Shown in pieces: positions 1-9,303 of a stretch of 64,000 nucleotides of DNA. Every line of letters begins with the position of its first letter. The first letter of the stretch is position 1. The notes under the pieces were generated by a model. That model had not been told where the DNA came from. It saw nothing but the letters and a program-made list of their open reading frames with translations, and did no database searches. The position numbers and the translations under genes were made by a program. The DNA comes from Eubacteriales bacterium. GTDB lineage: Bacteria; Bacillota; Clostridia; Lachnospirales; Lachnospiraceae. Location: assembly GCA_030537195.1 (NCBI GenBank), contig JAUNOK010000006.1, positions 1 through 64,000 of the forward strand, given 5' to 3'.

Positions 1-61
1 CCGATTGTTTTTGCATTTTCAATCCGACAGATTTTAGAATTCCAATCCGATTGTTTTTGCA
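1..61. repeat. 15-nt direct repeat at window edge
   Basis: The 15-mer ccgattgtttttgca occurs at 1-15 and again at 47-61, and the shorter word aatccga recurs between them. The stretch is non-coding and may belong to a regulatory or repeat region that continues upstream of the window. Function unknown. Confidence 0.5.
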
Positions 62-109
62 ACATCATTTCCTTATAGCAAATATTTTAAACCTCCCACC
101 ACATTTCTC

Positions 110-140
110 TTGACCTAAACCTAACTTTAGGTGCTATGAT
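110..140 (+). promoter_or_regulatory. MerR-type promoter of the DXS-like gene
   Basis: A -35 box TTGACC (110-115) and a -10 box TATGAT (135-140) are separated by 19 bp. The spacer region holds a 7-bp inverted repeat, ACCTAAA (113-119) and TTTAGGT (126-132). An overlong 19-bp spacer carrying a dyad is the known layout of promoters controlled by MerR-family activators. No regulator gene lies in the window, so the identity of the activator is unknown. Confidence 0.6.
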
Positions 141-181
141 ATAAAATGTATTAAAATCTAAGATAAGGAGTATCAGAAAAC

Positions 182-1936
182 ATGTATATTGAGAATATTA
201 ACAGTCCTGCTGATGTGAAGAAATTAAACATCATGCAGCTTAATGTCCTTGCAGAAGAAATGCGTCACGCCCTTCTTACAAGAGCCAGCAAACACGGCGG
301 ACATTTCGGTCCTAACTTCGGTATGGTAGAAGCAATCATCGCCATGCATTATGTATTTGATTCGCCTAAAGATAAAATCGTATTTGATGTATCACACCAG
401 TGCTATCCTCACAAAATGCTCACTGGAAGAAAAGATGCATATCTTTATGAGGAGCATTATGATGATGTGTCAGGATACACTAACCCTGACGAAAGCGAAC
501 ACGACTTCTTCACTGTAGGACACACTTCAACTTCTATAAGTCTCGCCTGCGGACTTGCCAAGGCAAGAGATTTAAACGGTAAAGACGGCAATGTAATCGC
601 CGTTATAGGTGATGGTTCTTTAAGTGGCGGCGAGGCTTTGGAAGGTCTTGATTTCGCCTCTGAATTAAATGGCAACATGATTATTGTTGCTAACGATAAT
701 GATATGTCTATTGCTGAGAATCACGGTGGTCTTTATGCCAACTTAAAGCTTCTTCGTGAAACAAATGGGCAGGCTGAATGTAATCTTTTCAAGGCAATGA
801 ACCTTGATTACATCTATGTTGACAAGGGTAATGATATCGCATCTTTAATTGAAGCATTTGAAAAGGTTAAAGACACTAAAAAGGCAGTTGTTGTCCACAT
901 TAACACTCTTAAAGGTAAAGGTTATGCACCTGCTGAACAGAATAAGGAAGAATGGCACTGGCATATGCCTTTTGATATTGCAACCGGTGAATCTCTTTTC
1001 AAGGGTGGAGAGCCTGATTTCTCTGACGCTTCTTTAGAATATCTTTTAAAGAAGATGGACGAGGATAAGAGTGTTGTTGCAATCACAGCCGGAACTCCTA
1101 CTGTTATGGGATTTACTGCTGACATGAGAGCTAAAGCCGGAAAGCAGTTTGTTGATGTTGGTATAGCAGAGGAAACTGCTGTTGCATTAGCTTCCGGTAT
1201 CGCTGCTAACGGCGGAAAGCCTGTATTTGGCGTTTACAGCTCATTTATACAGAGAACATATGACCAGATTACTCAGGATGTATGTATCAATGGCAATGCT
1301 GTAACATTTACAGTATTTGCAGGCTCTGTATACGGAATGAATGATGTTACACATCTTGGACTTCAGGATATTCCTATGCTCAACAGCATTCCGGGACTTG
1401 TATATCTTGCGCCTGTTACTAAGGAAGATTACATTGCAATGCTTGACTGGTCTTTATCACAGAATGACTACCCTGTTGCTATTAAAGTTCCAGGCGGCAG
1501 CATGATTTCAACTGGTGTACCTGTAACTAAAGATTTCAGCAAGCTGGATTCTTACGAGATTACTAAAAAGGGAAGCAGAGTTGCTATTCTCGGACTTGGA
1601 ACTTTCTATGAAAATGCTGTTAAGGCTGCTGATATTCTTAAGGCTTCACATGGCATTGACGCAACTGTTATCAATCCTTACTATATCTCAGGTATTGACG
1701 CAGACACTCTTAACGAATTAAAGAAAGACCATACAGTAGTTGCAACTCTCGAGGACGGCTATCTTGAAGGCGGCTTTGGTGCTAAGATTGCAGCATTCTA
1801 TGGTTCATCTGATATGAAGGTATTAAACTTCGGTATCAAGAAAGAATTTATCGACAGATACGATGTTGCAGAAGTATTAAAGGACAATCACCTTACTCCT
1901 GAGCAGATTGCAGAAGATATCGCAGCAACATTATAA
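182..1936 (+). CDS. dxs: DXS-like thiamine diphosphate enzyme (1-deoxy-D-xylulose-5-phosphate synthase family)
   Basis: The 584-aa product has the three-part transketolase/DXS layout. DXS-like motifs are SHQCYPHKMLTGR near residue 78, GHTSTSISLACGLA, the ThDP motif GDGSLSGG with a downstream NDNDMSI, and the pyrimidine-domain glutamate in VGIAEE. Classical DXS condenses pyruvate and glyceraldehyde-3-phosphate to start the MEP isoprenoid pathway. However, the usual GPxDGH loop is replaced by YVDKGND, and the DRAG motif reads VFAG. It could therefore be a diverged paralog with another substrate. An AAGGAG ribosome site precedes the ATG. The gene stands alone, with its own promoter and terminator. 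Confidence 0.72.
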   Translation: MYIENINSPADVKKLNIMQLNVLAEEMRHALLTRASKHGGHFGPNFGMVEAIIAMHYVFDSPKDKIVFDVSHQCYPHKMLTGRKDAYLYEEHYDDVSGYTNPDESEHDFFTVGHTSTSISLACGLAKARDLNGKDGNVIAVIGDGSLSGGEALEGLDFASELNGNMIIVANDNDMSIAENHGGLYANLKLLRETNGQAECNLFKAMNLDYIYVDKGNDIASLIEAFEKVKDTKKAVVVHINTLKGKGYAPAEQNKEEWHWHMPFDIATGESLFKGGEPDFSDASLEYLLKKMDEDKSVVAITAGTPTVMGFTADMRAKAGKQFVDVGIAEETAVALASGIAANGGKPVFGVYSSFIQRTYDQITQDVCINGNAVTFTVFAGSVYGMNDVTHLGLQDIPMLNSIPGLVYLAPVTKEDYIAMLDWSLSQNDYPVAIKVPGGSMISTGVPVTKDFSKLDSYEITKKGSRVAILGLGTFYENAVKAADILKASHGIDATVINPYYISGIDADTLNELKKDHTVVATLEDGYLEGGFGAKIAAFYGSSDMKVLNFGIKKEFIDRYDVAEVLKDNHLTPEQIAEDIAATL

Positions 1937-1953
1937 ATATTACACTATAATCG

Positions 1954-1995
1954 AAAAGACATGGCAATCATCATACTGACTGCCATGTCTTTTTT
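1954..1995. terminator. Bidirectional Rho-independent terminator
   Basis: AAAAGACATGGCA and TGCCATGTCTTTT form a 13-bp perfect stem flanked by A and T runs. It lies between the convergent DXS-like gene and pyrD and can serve both. Confidence 0.85.
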
Positions 1996-2016
1996 AGATT
2001 AATAACCGGTAAAATA

Positions 2017-2928
2017 TTATTTTACACAACCTATAAGTTCCTTAATATCTGCCACATGATTCTTCTCCATATATTCTCTGATTCCGTCAATAACCTTAAT
2101 AGTTGTATATGGATCATTAAAATTCGCTGTTCCAACAGCAACTGCACTTGCACCAACCATAATCATCTCAAGAGCATCCTCTGCTGTTCTGATTCCGCCC
2201 ATTCCGATAATAGGAAGATTAATTGCATTGGCAACCTGATAAACCATTCTTACTGCGATTGGGTGAATGGCAGGTCCTGATACACCGGCAGTCTTGTTAG
2301 CTACTGCAAATGTTCTTCTGTTTACATCAATCTTCATACCTGTAAGAGTATTGATAAGAGAAACTGCGTCAGCACCACCGGCCTCTACAGCCTTTGCCAT
2401 CTCTGTGATATCAGTAACATTAGGGCTTAACTTCATAATAACCGGCTGCTTTGCGACCTTCTTAACTGCCTTAGTAATAGCCTCTGCAGAAGATGGAACC
2501 TGTCCGAAAGCAATTCCGCCCTCTTTTACATTAGGGCATGAGATGTTGATTTCAAGAAGGTCAACCGGCTGTTCACCAAGCTTTTCAACAGCGTCTACAT
2601 AATCCGCCTCAGATTTTCCACAAACATTAACAATAATCTTAGTATCATACTGCTTAAGAAATGGAATATCTCTTTTTACAAATGTATCAAGTCCCGGATT
2701 CTGTAATCCGATGGCATTCATCATTCCGCCGTAAGTCTCAGCAATTCTTGGTGTAGGATTGCCCGGCCATGGAATATTAGCAACACCCTTTGTTGTTACT
2801 GCACCAAGTCTGTTAAGGTCAACATACTCTCCGTACTCCATACCTGAACCAAATGTTCCGGAAGCAACTGTTACAGGATTCTTTAATTCAACTCCTGCAA
2901 TATTGACTGACATATTAATATCGCTCAT
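2017..2928 (-). CDS. pyrD: Dihydroorotate dehydrogenase B, catalytic subunit
   Basis: The 303-aa product is a class 1B dihydroorotate dehydrogenase. It oxidises dihydroorotate to orotate in UMP synthesis on an FMN TIM barrel. Visible signs are the FMN region SGTFGSGMEYGEY, the substrate motif NAIGLQNPG, the catalytic cysteine in INISCPNVKEGG, and the C-terminal phosphate site GMGGIRTAEDALE. It is the last gene of the pyr cluster and overlaps pyrK by one base. Class 1B needs PyrK to pass electrons to NAD, which fits the neighbour. Confidence 0.95.
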   Translation of the reverse strand: MSDINMSVNIAGVELKNPVTVASGTFGSGMEYGEYVDLNRLGAVTTKGVANIPWPGNPTPRIAETYGGMMNAIGLQNPGLDTFVKRDIPFLKQYDTKIIVNVCGKSEADYVDAVEKLGEQPVDLLEINISCPNVKEGGIAFGQVPSSAEAITKAVKKVAKQPVIMKLSPNVTDITEMAKAVEAGGADAVSLINTLTGMKIDVNRRTFAVANKTAGVSGPAIHPIAVRMVYQVANAINLPIIGMGGIRTAEDALEMIMVGASAVAVGTANFNDPYTTIKVIDGIREYMEKNHVADIKELIGCVK

Positions 2929-3728
2929 TACAGTTCTACCTCCTTAACATTAAATACTGGTCCTTCCTTGCAGACTCTCTTATTCTTAACCTGTGAATGG
3001 TCATCAATCTCAGTTGACTTACATACACATGCAAGACATGCACCGATTCCGCATGCCATCTTCTCTTCTACTGATACATAGCAAGGAATATCGTTCTCAA
3101 GTGCATATGCCTTAATTGCACGAAGCATAGGAGTTGGTCCACATGCAAATATAACATCTGCCTCAACATTTTCCTGTTTTACAGCATCTAATACATTACC
3201 CTTAGTTCCCACGCTTCCATCTTCAGTTGCAATATATACATCAGTATCAGCAACCGCCTCAAAATCTTCCTTAAGGAAAGTCTGGCTGTTTCTGTAACCA
3301 ACTACAACATTCTTATGACAGTCTAATCTTCTCGCAAGCTCAAGCATTGGAGGAACACCAATTCCGCCACCGAAAAGAACTGCCTTATCAAAGCTTCTTC
3401 CATCTGCCTTAAGCTCGGAAGCTATTTTCTCCAAGTCATATCCGTTACCAAGAGGTCCCTGAATATCAAGGTATTCTCCTGCTTTCATCTTAGAAAACTC
3501 TTCAGTTCCCTTTCCGGCAACTCTGAATACAATTCTTAACTTATTGTCCTCAACCTTACATATACTGATAGGTCTTGGTAACAATCTTGAACCGTCATTA
3601 GAATATACTGATATAAACTGTCCTGCCTTGGAAGCTGCAGCAATATCCTTTGTTTCAAACCATATTTCATAGACTCCGTCAGCAAGACAATCTGCCTTAA
3701 GAATCTTCGCATTTTCTCTGTACGCCAT
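2928..3728 (-). CDS. pyrK: Dihydroorotate dehydrogenase B, electron transfer subunit
   Basis: A 266-aa ferredoxin-reductase-like protein carrying FAD and a [2Fe-2S] cluster, linking PyrD to NAD+. The FAD-binding motif LLPRPISIC, the NAD-binding GGGIGVPPMLELA, and the C-terminal cysteine cluster in CGIGACLACVCKS plus a later Cys are visible. The reading frame is open further upstream to 3764, but I chose the ATG at 3728 because it has a GGAG site nearby and MAYRENAK matches a normal N-terminus. It lies between pyrF and pyrD. Confidence 0.93.
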   Translation of the reverse strand: MAYRENAKILKADCLADGVYEIWFETKDIAAASKAGQFISVYSNDGSRLLPRPISICKVEDNKLRIVFRVAGKGTEEFSKMKAGEYLDIQGPLGNGYDLEKIASELKADGRSFDKAVLFGGGIGVPPMLELARRLDCHKNVVVGYRNSQTFLKEDFEAVADTDVYIATEDGSVGTKGNVLDAVKQENVEADVIFACGPTPMLRAIKAYALENDIPCYVSVEEKMACGIGACLACVCKSTEIDDHSQVKNKRVCKEGPVFNVKEVEL

Positions 3729-3764
3729 AATAATCTCCATTATTAAATTGTGTGTAATTAACAA

Positions 3765-4688
3765 TTACTTGCCAAGTGCACCGTTGATATCAGCAATCAT
3801 ATCAAGAGCTGCCTGTCTTGAAGCTTCTCCAAAATTCTTCTCGCCAAACTTAGCATACTGCTCCTTAGTATATGCAGCAATGATTCCTCTTGAGCTGTTT
3901 ACGATAGCGCCAAGTCCGTCAGGATTGAAGAAATCAACAAGATCCTTACCCTGTCCACCCTGTGCACCGTATCCTGGTACAAGGATATAAGCCTTAGGCA
4001 TAACCTTTCTTAATACTCTTCCCATCTCTGGATAAGTAGCTCCGACAACAGCACCAACATTGCTGTAATCTCCATCCATGCTTGAAGCTCCCCACTCATT
4101 AACCTTCTCACCAACTAACTCATATAATGGTCTTCCGTTAATAAGCTGGTCCTGGAATTCCCCGCTTGAAGGATTAGAAGTCTTAACAAGTATAAATATA
4201 CCTCTGTCCTGCTCGTTGCATACCTTGATAAATGGATTGATACCGTCAGAACCAAGATATGGATTAACAGTTGCAAAATCTTCATCAAAAGGTGTAATAG
4301 CCTTAGAACCTACAGTAACCTTTCCAAGATGTGCTACAGCATAGGCTTCAGAAGTTGAACCAATATCACCTCTCTTAACATCGCCAATAACAATCATGCC
4401 TTTCTCGTGGCAGTAATCAACTGTTTTCTTGAATGCCTTAAGTCCTTCAATACCAAACTGCTCATACATTGCAATCTGTGGTTTAACAGCAGGAACAATG
4501 TCATATATATTATCTATAATACCTTTGTTATACTGCCATATAGCCTCTGCAGCTCCCTCAAGTGTCTCACCATACTGCTCAAATGCAGCATCAGCAAGAT
4601 GCTTTGGAAGATACTTCATCATTGGATCAAGTCCAACAACTATAGGTGCATTAGTCTCTACAATCTTATCAACAAGCTTCTTAATCAT
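3765..4688 (-). CDS. pyrF: Orotidine-5'-phosphate decarboxylase (long type)
   Basis: The 307-aa product decarboxylates OMP to UMP, the last step of de novo UMP synthesis. The catalytic motif IGDVKRGDIGSTSEAY (Asp-Lys-Asp) is intact, with NPYLGSDGINPF and LVPGYGAQGG downstream. The length fits the longer bacterial subclass rather than the ~230-aa form. It sits between pyrC and pyrK in the same orientation and is probably co-transcribed. Confidence 0.94.
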   Translation of the reverse strand: MIKKLVDKIVETNAPIVVGLDPMMKYLPKHLADAAFEQYGETLEGAAEAIWQYNKGIIDNIYDIVPAVKPQIAMYEQFGIEGLKAFKKTVDYCHEKGMIVIGDVKRGDIGSTSEAYAVAHLGKVTVGSKAITPFDEDFATVNPYLGSDGINPFIKVCNEQDRGIFILVKTSNPSSGEFQDQLINGRPLYELVGEKVNEWGASSMDGDYSNVGAVVGATYPEMGRVLRKVMPKAYILVPGYGAQGGQGKDLVDFFNPDGLGAIVNSSRGIIAAYTKEQYAKFGEKNFGEASRQAALDMIADINGALGK

Positions 4689-4735
4689 AAAATCCTTCTT
4701 TAGCCTCCTTAATTCATACGCAAAATCACTTTATT

Positions 4736-6058
4736 TTACAACTTTGGAACTTCTCTTTCAATAAGAATTTCAGTTCCATTATGATCTGAGTAAACAACCC
4801 TTCCATTAACAAGTGTATATAACACTTTTCCATACACATGCTTTCCTTCAAATGGAGTATTCTTTCCCTTTGAAGCAAATCTGCTGCTGTCAATGTCGTA
4901 CTCCTCTGTAGGATTAACAACTGCGATATCAGCTACCTTTCCCGGTGCCAATACACCTCTGTCAATTCCAATAATCTTAGCCGGATTATAACTCATTTTC
5001 TCTACCATCTGTAATGGAGTAAGTACGCCTGTTCTTACGAGTTCAGTAATAGTAACAGGAATTGCTGTCTCAAGACCTACAACTCCGAATGGAGCTTCGT
5101 CAAAAGATCTTGCTTTCTCAGTCGGATGATGTGGTGCATGATCAGTTGCAATAACATCAATCACACCGGAAGCAAGTGCCTCCTTAATTGCCTTAACATC
5201 ATCTGCTCTTCTTAATGGAGGATTAATCTTAAAGTTCGCATCATCTCCATTAACCGCATCTTCAGTAAGAGTAAAATGATGTGGTGCAACCTCTGCTGTC
5301 ACATTAATTCCCTGTTCTTTGGCTGTCTTAATAATGAATACAGACTCCTTATTAGATACATGGCTTATATGAAGCTTTGCTCCTGTATTCTTGGCAAGAA
5401 GAATATCTCTTGCAACAATAACATCTTCAACAGCATCCATTATTCCGAAAAGTCCAAGTTCCTTGGCTCTCTCTCCAGCATTCATAACGCCTCTTGCTGC
5501 AAGGTTAGTATCCTCACAGTGTGCAAATACAGGAATATCAACTTCTGCAGCCTGTCTCATAGCCTGTCTTGCAGTTCTTGCATTCATGATAGTTCCACCA
5601 TTATCGCTCACAGCAATAGCCCCTGCATCCTTAAGCGCCTCGAAATCAGTAAGGTATTCACCCTCCTGACCTGCTGTCATGGCTGCTATTGTATGCAGAT
5701 TAAGGTCAGTAACTTCTTCTGCTTTATCTGTCACATACTGTAACATCTCAACATTATCAATTACCGGTTTCGTATTAGGCATCATGCACACAGTTGTGTA
5801 TCCACCTCTTGCCGCAGCTCTTGAACCTGTTCTTATAGTTTCCTTATGTTCAAGACCAGGTTCTCTGAAATGTGCATTCAGGTCAACAAGTCCCGGCATA
5901 ACCATGCATCCAGATGCATCAATTACATCATCCGCCTGTGATTCATCAATGTTCTCCTCCATAGATGCAACAAATCCATCTTTGATAAGTACATCCATAA
6001 CTTTGTCTGTTTTACTAGCAGGATCAAGTACTCTGCCTTGTTTAATCAATATGTTCAT
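4736..6058 (-). CDS. pyrC: Dihydroorotase, class I
   Basis: A 440-aa amidohydrolase that interconverts carbamoyl aspartate and dihydroorotate. Typical motifs are FREPGLEHKETIRTG, MMPNTKP, ISHVSNKES, APHHFTL and ATDHAPHH. The first metal motif, usually HxHxR, reads DLNAHFRE here, so the first histidine is asparagine (codon AAT on the minus strand). The other expected ligands are present. The start overlaps the stop of the upstream GGDEF-EAL gene by four bases, which implies translational coupling. Confidence 0.9.
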   Translation of the reverse strand: MNILIKQGRVLDPASKTDKVMDVLIKDGFVASMEENIDESQADDVIDASGCMVMPGLVDLNAHFREPGLEHKETIRTGSRAAARGGYTTVCMMPNTKPVIDNVEMLQYVTDKAEEVTDLNLHTIAAMTAGQEGEYLTDFEALKDAGAIAVSDNGGTIMNARTARQAMRQAAEVDIPVFAHCEDTNLAARGVMNAGERAKELGLFGIMDAVEDVIVARDILLAKNTGAKLHISHVSNKESVFIIKTAKEQGINVTAEVAPHHFTLTEDAVNGDDANFKINPPLRRADDVKAIKEALASGVIDVIATDHAPHHPTEKARSFDEAPFGVVGLETAIPVTITELVRTGVLTPLQMVEKMSYNPAKIIGIDRGVLAPGKVADIAVVNPTEEYDIDSSRFASKGKNTPFEGKHVYGKVLYTLVNGRVVYSDHNGTEILIEREVPKL

Positions 6059-7737
6059 TCGCCCAATCTCCCCTCTAAGTTATTCTCTTCAAAGACTTTA
6101 GCTGGTACAGGTTTACCAAAGTAATATCCCTGTATGTAATCCACTCCAAGTCTTTTGAGCAATTCATACTGCTCCTTATGTTCAACTCCCTCAACAACTA
6201 TCTTCGTTCCAATAGTCTTCGAAAGATCAACAATAAGCTTTACAAATGCCTGTGCATAATCATCTTCCACAATATCGTCTATAAATGTTTTATCGACCTT
6301 AATAATATCAAGTGGAAGTTGCTTTATATAATTAAGTGAAGAATATCCTGTGCCAAAATCATCCAGTGCAATTCTAGGTCCTAACGCCTTAAGACCTGTG
6401 ATAATCTCCATCACTCTCTGCATATCATTAATTGCAAATGATTCTGTTATCTCAAGCACAATATTCTTGGGATTAACTCCTGTTTTCTCAAGAATCTTCT
6501 TAATATTCTCAACAACATCCTTCTGTAACAACTGTACAACTGACAGATTAACATTAATATAGAAATCCGGATACCCGTTATCATTCCATAACTTACAGCG
6601 TCTGCATGCTTCCTCAAGAACATAATCACCAATTGATGTAATCAGTCCAAGATATTCTGCAAGCGGAATAAACTCTCCAGGTCCCATAAAACCTAATGCC
6701 TTGCTGTCCCATCTTACCAGTGCTTCGCATGATGTACACCGCTGCGTATTAACATCCACAACCGGCTGATAGAATACCACGAATTCATCTATTCCTGTAG
6801 AAACTGCCTGTCTCATGTTATTCTCAATATCCAGTCTCTTGGCAGTTGCACTCTCTACTTCACTGCTATAATATGCATATCCGTTCTTTCCTGAACGCTT
6901 GGCTGCGTACATTGCAACATCTGCCATTCTTGTTATCTCATGTACATCCACACTATTATCAGGGAAGAATGCTATTCCCATACTCATTGTACAGAAGTAC
7001 TCTGTTTCCATAAGATACCATGGCTTATTGAATAATGATGTTATGTTAGTAATAACCTTATCCATATCACCAAAAAGATCTGGTTCTACAATTATTACAA
7101 ATTCATCTCCACCCATTCTGTAACAGTGTCCCCGAAGTCCTGGAATTCCCGCAAGCCCCGCTGCAATCTGTTGTAAAAGAATATCTCCATACTGATGTCC
7201 AAGTCCGTCATTGATATGCTTGAAATCATCAAGATCTATGAACAACACAGCTCCCTTATTGCCAGTCTGTTCAGCTTCTCTTATTACTTTCCGCAGATCA
7301 ACTTCGCATTTCATTCTGTTGTATAAACCAGTAAGAAAATCATTATGAGCCTGATACTCAATCTTCTGCTGATTCTTTTTCTTCTGCGTAATATCTGCTG
7401 CCGATGCAGCAATTGCATTAATTCCGTTAATCCACACCAGCTGTGAGAACTTCACCTCAAACCACAAGCCTGATTCCGTGTTATAGCGTTCCATCGGTGT
7501 TCCAATTCTGTTCTTCACATCATCACCTGCAAGAACGTCCTTAATACAATCCATGATTGTCTGGTGAATTGCCGGAACTTTAGCCGCAATTCTGTTTTCA
7601 AAAAGAACCTCCCCTGAATCCATTGCACAGACAACAATTCCAGAATCTATATTATCAAGAATCTTCTGAACAACTTCATATGAAGACTGTCCTGTATTAA
7701 TAAATGTTTCACTCTCTGTTATGCCTTGAAGCCCCAT
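6055..7737 (-). CDS. GGDEF-EAL c-di-GMP turnover protein
   Basis: About 560 aa. An N-terminal region (residues ~1-130) looks PAS-like with no membrane segment. It is followed by a GGDEF domain with an intact MGGDEF and an EAL domain with intact CEALVRW and DDFGTGYSS motifs. By motif, both diguanylate cyclase and phosphodiesterase activity are possible. The RxxD inhibitory site normally five residues before GGDEF is absent. The frame opens at a TTG (7761), but the ATG at 7737 is the likelier start. It overlaps pyrC, an unusual tie between c-di-GMP signalling and pyrimidine genes. Confidence 0.88.
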   Translation of the reverse strand: MGLQGITESETFINTGQSSYEVVQKILDNIDSGIVVCAMDSGEVLFENRIAAKVPAIHQTIMDCIKDVLAGDDVKNRIGTPMERYNTESGLWFEVKFSQLVWINGINAIAASAADITQKKKNQQKIEYQAHNDFLTGLYNRMKCEVDLRKVIREAEQTGNKGAVLFIDLDDFKHINDGLGHQYGDILLQQIAAGLAGIPGLRGHCYRMGGDEFVIIVEPDLFGDMDKVITNITSLFNKPWYLMETEYFCTMSMGIAFFPDNSVDVHEITRMADVAMYAAKRSGKNGYAYYSSEVESATAKRLDIENNMRQAVSTGIDEFVVFYQPVVDVNTQRCTSCEALVRWDSKALGFMGPGEFIPLAEYLGLITSIGDYVLEEACRRCKLWNDNGYPDFYINVNLSVVQLLQKDVVENIKKILEKTGVNPKNIVLEITESFAINDMQRVMEIITGLKALGPRIALDDFGTGYSSLNYIKQLPLDIIKVDKTFIDDIVEDDYAQAFVKLIVDLSKTIGTKIVVEGVEHKEQYELLKRLGVDYIQGYYFGKPVPAKVFEENNLEGRLGE

Positions 7738-7914
7738 ACTTATGCCCTTGCCCCTTCTCAAAACATTACTCTGACTCTCCGTAAATATTAATAATATTAT
7801 AGCTTATTAGTCGCCTTTTGGAAACTCATATTTTTAATTTCACAGATAATTAATTGTTTTATATCAGATGGGGTGTTATTATATCTTTATATCAATTTAT
7901 TTATGAGGATTATT

Positions 7915-8436
7915 ATGGATATCATTAAATTCAACACAACATTAAAAGCTTCTGGAAAAGACTATTCCAGAATAGTTTTCTGGAACAGATTCTTACGAAA
8001 CCCTATTGAACTTATACTGTCATGGGCACCTGCTGTTATATCGCTTATACTTCTGTGTCTGCATTTTTACTCAAGCTTTTTATTAATTCTTTATGCTGTA
8101 TGCTGGTTCTACCCATTATATATATTCGGTTACCAGTTCAGATCAAGTGTGAACTATCACCTGAAGCACAGAGATCCATCTGAGGAAGCACCTTGCACAA
8201 TAACTCTTATGGATAATGCTATTATGGCTGATATTCCAGACCATGACCTTGTATACACATATGAATGGACTCAGTTCACCAATGTCTATAACAAATTCGG
8301 CTACTACATGTTATTTAACAAAGGACGCATGATTGTCATGTTAAATCAGAAGGACATGCCAGATGATATCAAAGCAGCTGTTCCAGCCTTTATTAAATCA
8401 CACGTCGACAGAAACATTTGTAAGATTAATTTCTAG
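7915..8436 (+). CDS. YcxB-like membrane protein
   Basis: A 173-aa protein with two adjacent hydrophobic helices (about residues 35-75), followed by a soluble C-terminal domain with the pattern YTYEWTQFTNVYNKFGYYMLF seen in YcxB-like proteins. Function unknown. I chose the ATG at 7915, preceded by GAGG, over an upstream in-frame start at 7873. It is divergent from the GGDEF-EAL gene and monocistronic. Confidence 0.65.
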   Translation: MDIIKFNTTLKASGKDYSRIVFWNRFLRNPIELILSWAPAVISLILLCLHFYSSFLLILYAVCWFYPLYIFGYQFRSSVNYHLKHRDPSEEAPCTITLMDNAIMADIPDHDLVYTYEWTQFTNVYNKFGYYMLFNKGRMIVMLNQKDMPDDIKAAVPAFIKSHVDRNICKINF

Positions 8437-8450
8437 ATACAATTAGATTA

Positions 8451-8500
8451 AAAAAGGAGTTCCAACCTGTTACAATCCGTAACCTGTTGAAACTCCTTTT
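8451..8500. terminator. Bidirectional terminator
   Basis: AAAAGGAGTTCCAAC pairs with GTTGAAACTCCTTTT (one mismatch) between the convergent YcxB-like gene and kduD. Confidence 0.75.
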
Positions 8501-8515
8501 ATATTGCTTTTTCTA

Positions 8516-9280
8516 TTATCTTGCAAGCCACCCGCCGTCAACAGCAAGTGTAAATCCATTAACATAATCAGCTGCAGCTGATGCGAGGAACACAACTGCT
8601 CCTTTCATATCATCCGGAGTGCCCCAGCGTCCTGCCGGGATTCTGTCTAATATAGCATCATTTCTGTCTGAATCACTTCTTAACTGTGCTGTATTATTAG
8701 TTGCCATATACCCTGGTGCAATCGCATTAACATTAATATTATGGCTTGCCCATTCATTACACATTGCCTTGGTAAGCCCCATTCCGGCACTCTTGCTTGC
8801 TGTATAAGAAGGAACTCTTATTCCTCCCTGATATGAAAGCATAGAATTAATATTAATAATCTTACCACCATGTCCCTGCTTAATATACTGCTTTGCAAAT
8901 GCCTGGCTTAAGAAGAACACCATCTTCTGGTTAACCTGAATAACGCTGTCCCACTCTTCTTCTGTGAAATTAATAGCATCATTTCTCTTAATAAGTCCCG
9001 CATTATTAACAAGAATATCAACCTGTCCATATGCAGTAACTGCTCCATTAACAATTGTCTCAATGGCTGCCATATCTGAAAGATCTGCTATAACCTCTGT
9101 GAACTCTCCACCATCAGCTTCTATAAGCTTCTTAGTATCCTCACATGATCTTCTTGCAACTCCGACAACTTTAGCACCTGCCTGTGCAAGTGCGACACAC
9201 ATTCCCTGTCCAAGACCTGTATTAGCGCCTGTAACTACCGCAACCTTTCCATCAAGTCTGAATGCATCAATTATAGACAT
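8516..9280 (-). CDS. kduD: SDR oxidoreductase, 2-dehydro-3-deoxy-D-gluconate 5-dehydrogenase type
   Basis: A 254-aa short-chain dehydrogenase with the cofactor motif TGANTGLGQG, NNAG, the catalytic SYTASK (Tyr-xxx-Lys) and the C-terminal VDGGWLAR. The sequence, including the region IPAGRWGTPDDMKG, is closest to KduD, which works in breakdown of pectin-derived hexuronates. That fits a gut pectin user, but no other pectin genes lie nearby. It is probably the last gene of the truA-argS-GT2 transcript. Confidence 0.82.
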   Translation of the reverse strand: MSIIDAFRLDGKVAVVTGANTGLGQGMCVALAQAGAKVVGVARRSCEDTKKLIEADGGEFTEVIADLSDMAAIETIVNGAVTAYGQVDILVNNAGLIKRNDAINFTEEEWDSVIQVNQKMVFFLSQAFAKQYIKQGHGGKIININSMLSYQGGIRVPSYTASKSAGMGLTKAMCNEWASHNINVNAIAPGYMATNNTAQLRSDSDRNDAILDRIPAGRWGTPDDMKGAVVFLASAAADYVNGFTLAVDGGWLAR

Positions 9281-9303
9281 ATATTCTTCTCCTCTTAATC
9301 GCT

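Noticed and set aside
7738..7914. PyrR-type attenuator or uracil-responsive leader for the pyr cluster
   Set aside because: No antiterminator/terminator pair or PyrR anti-binding loop could be seen upstream of the cluster.
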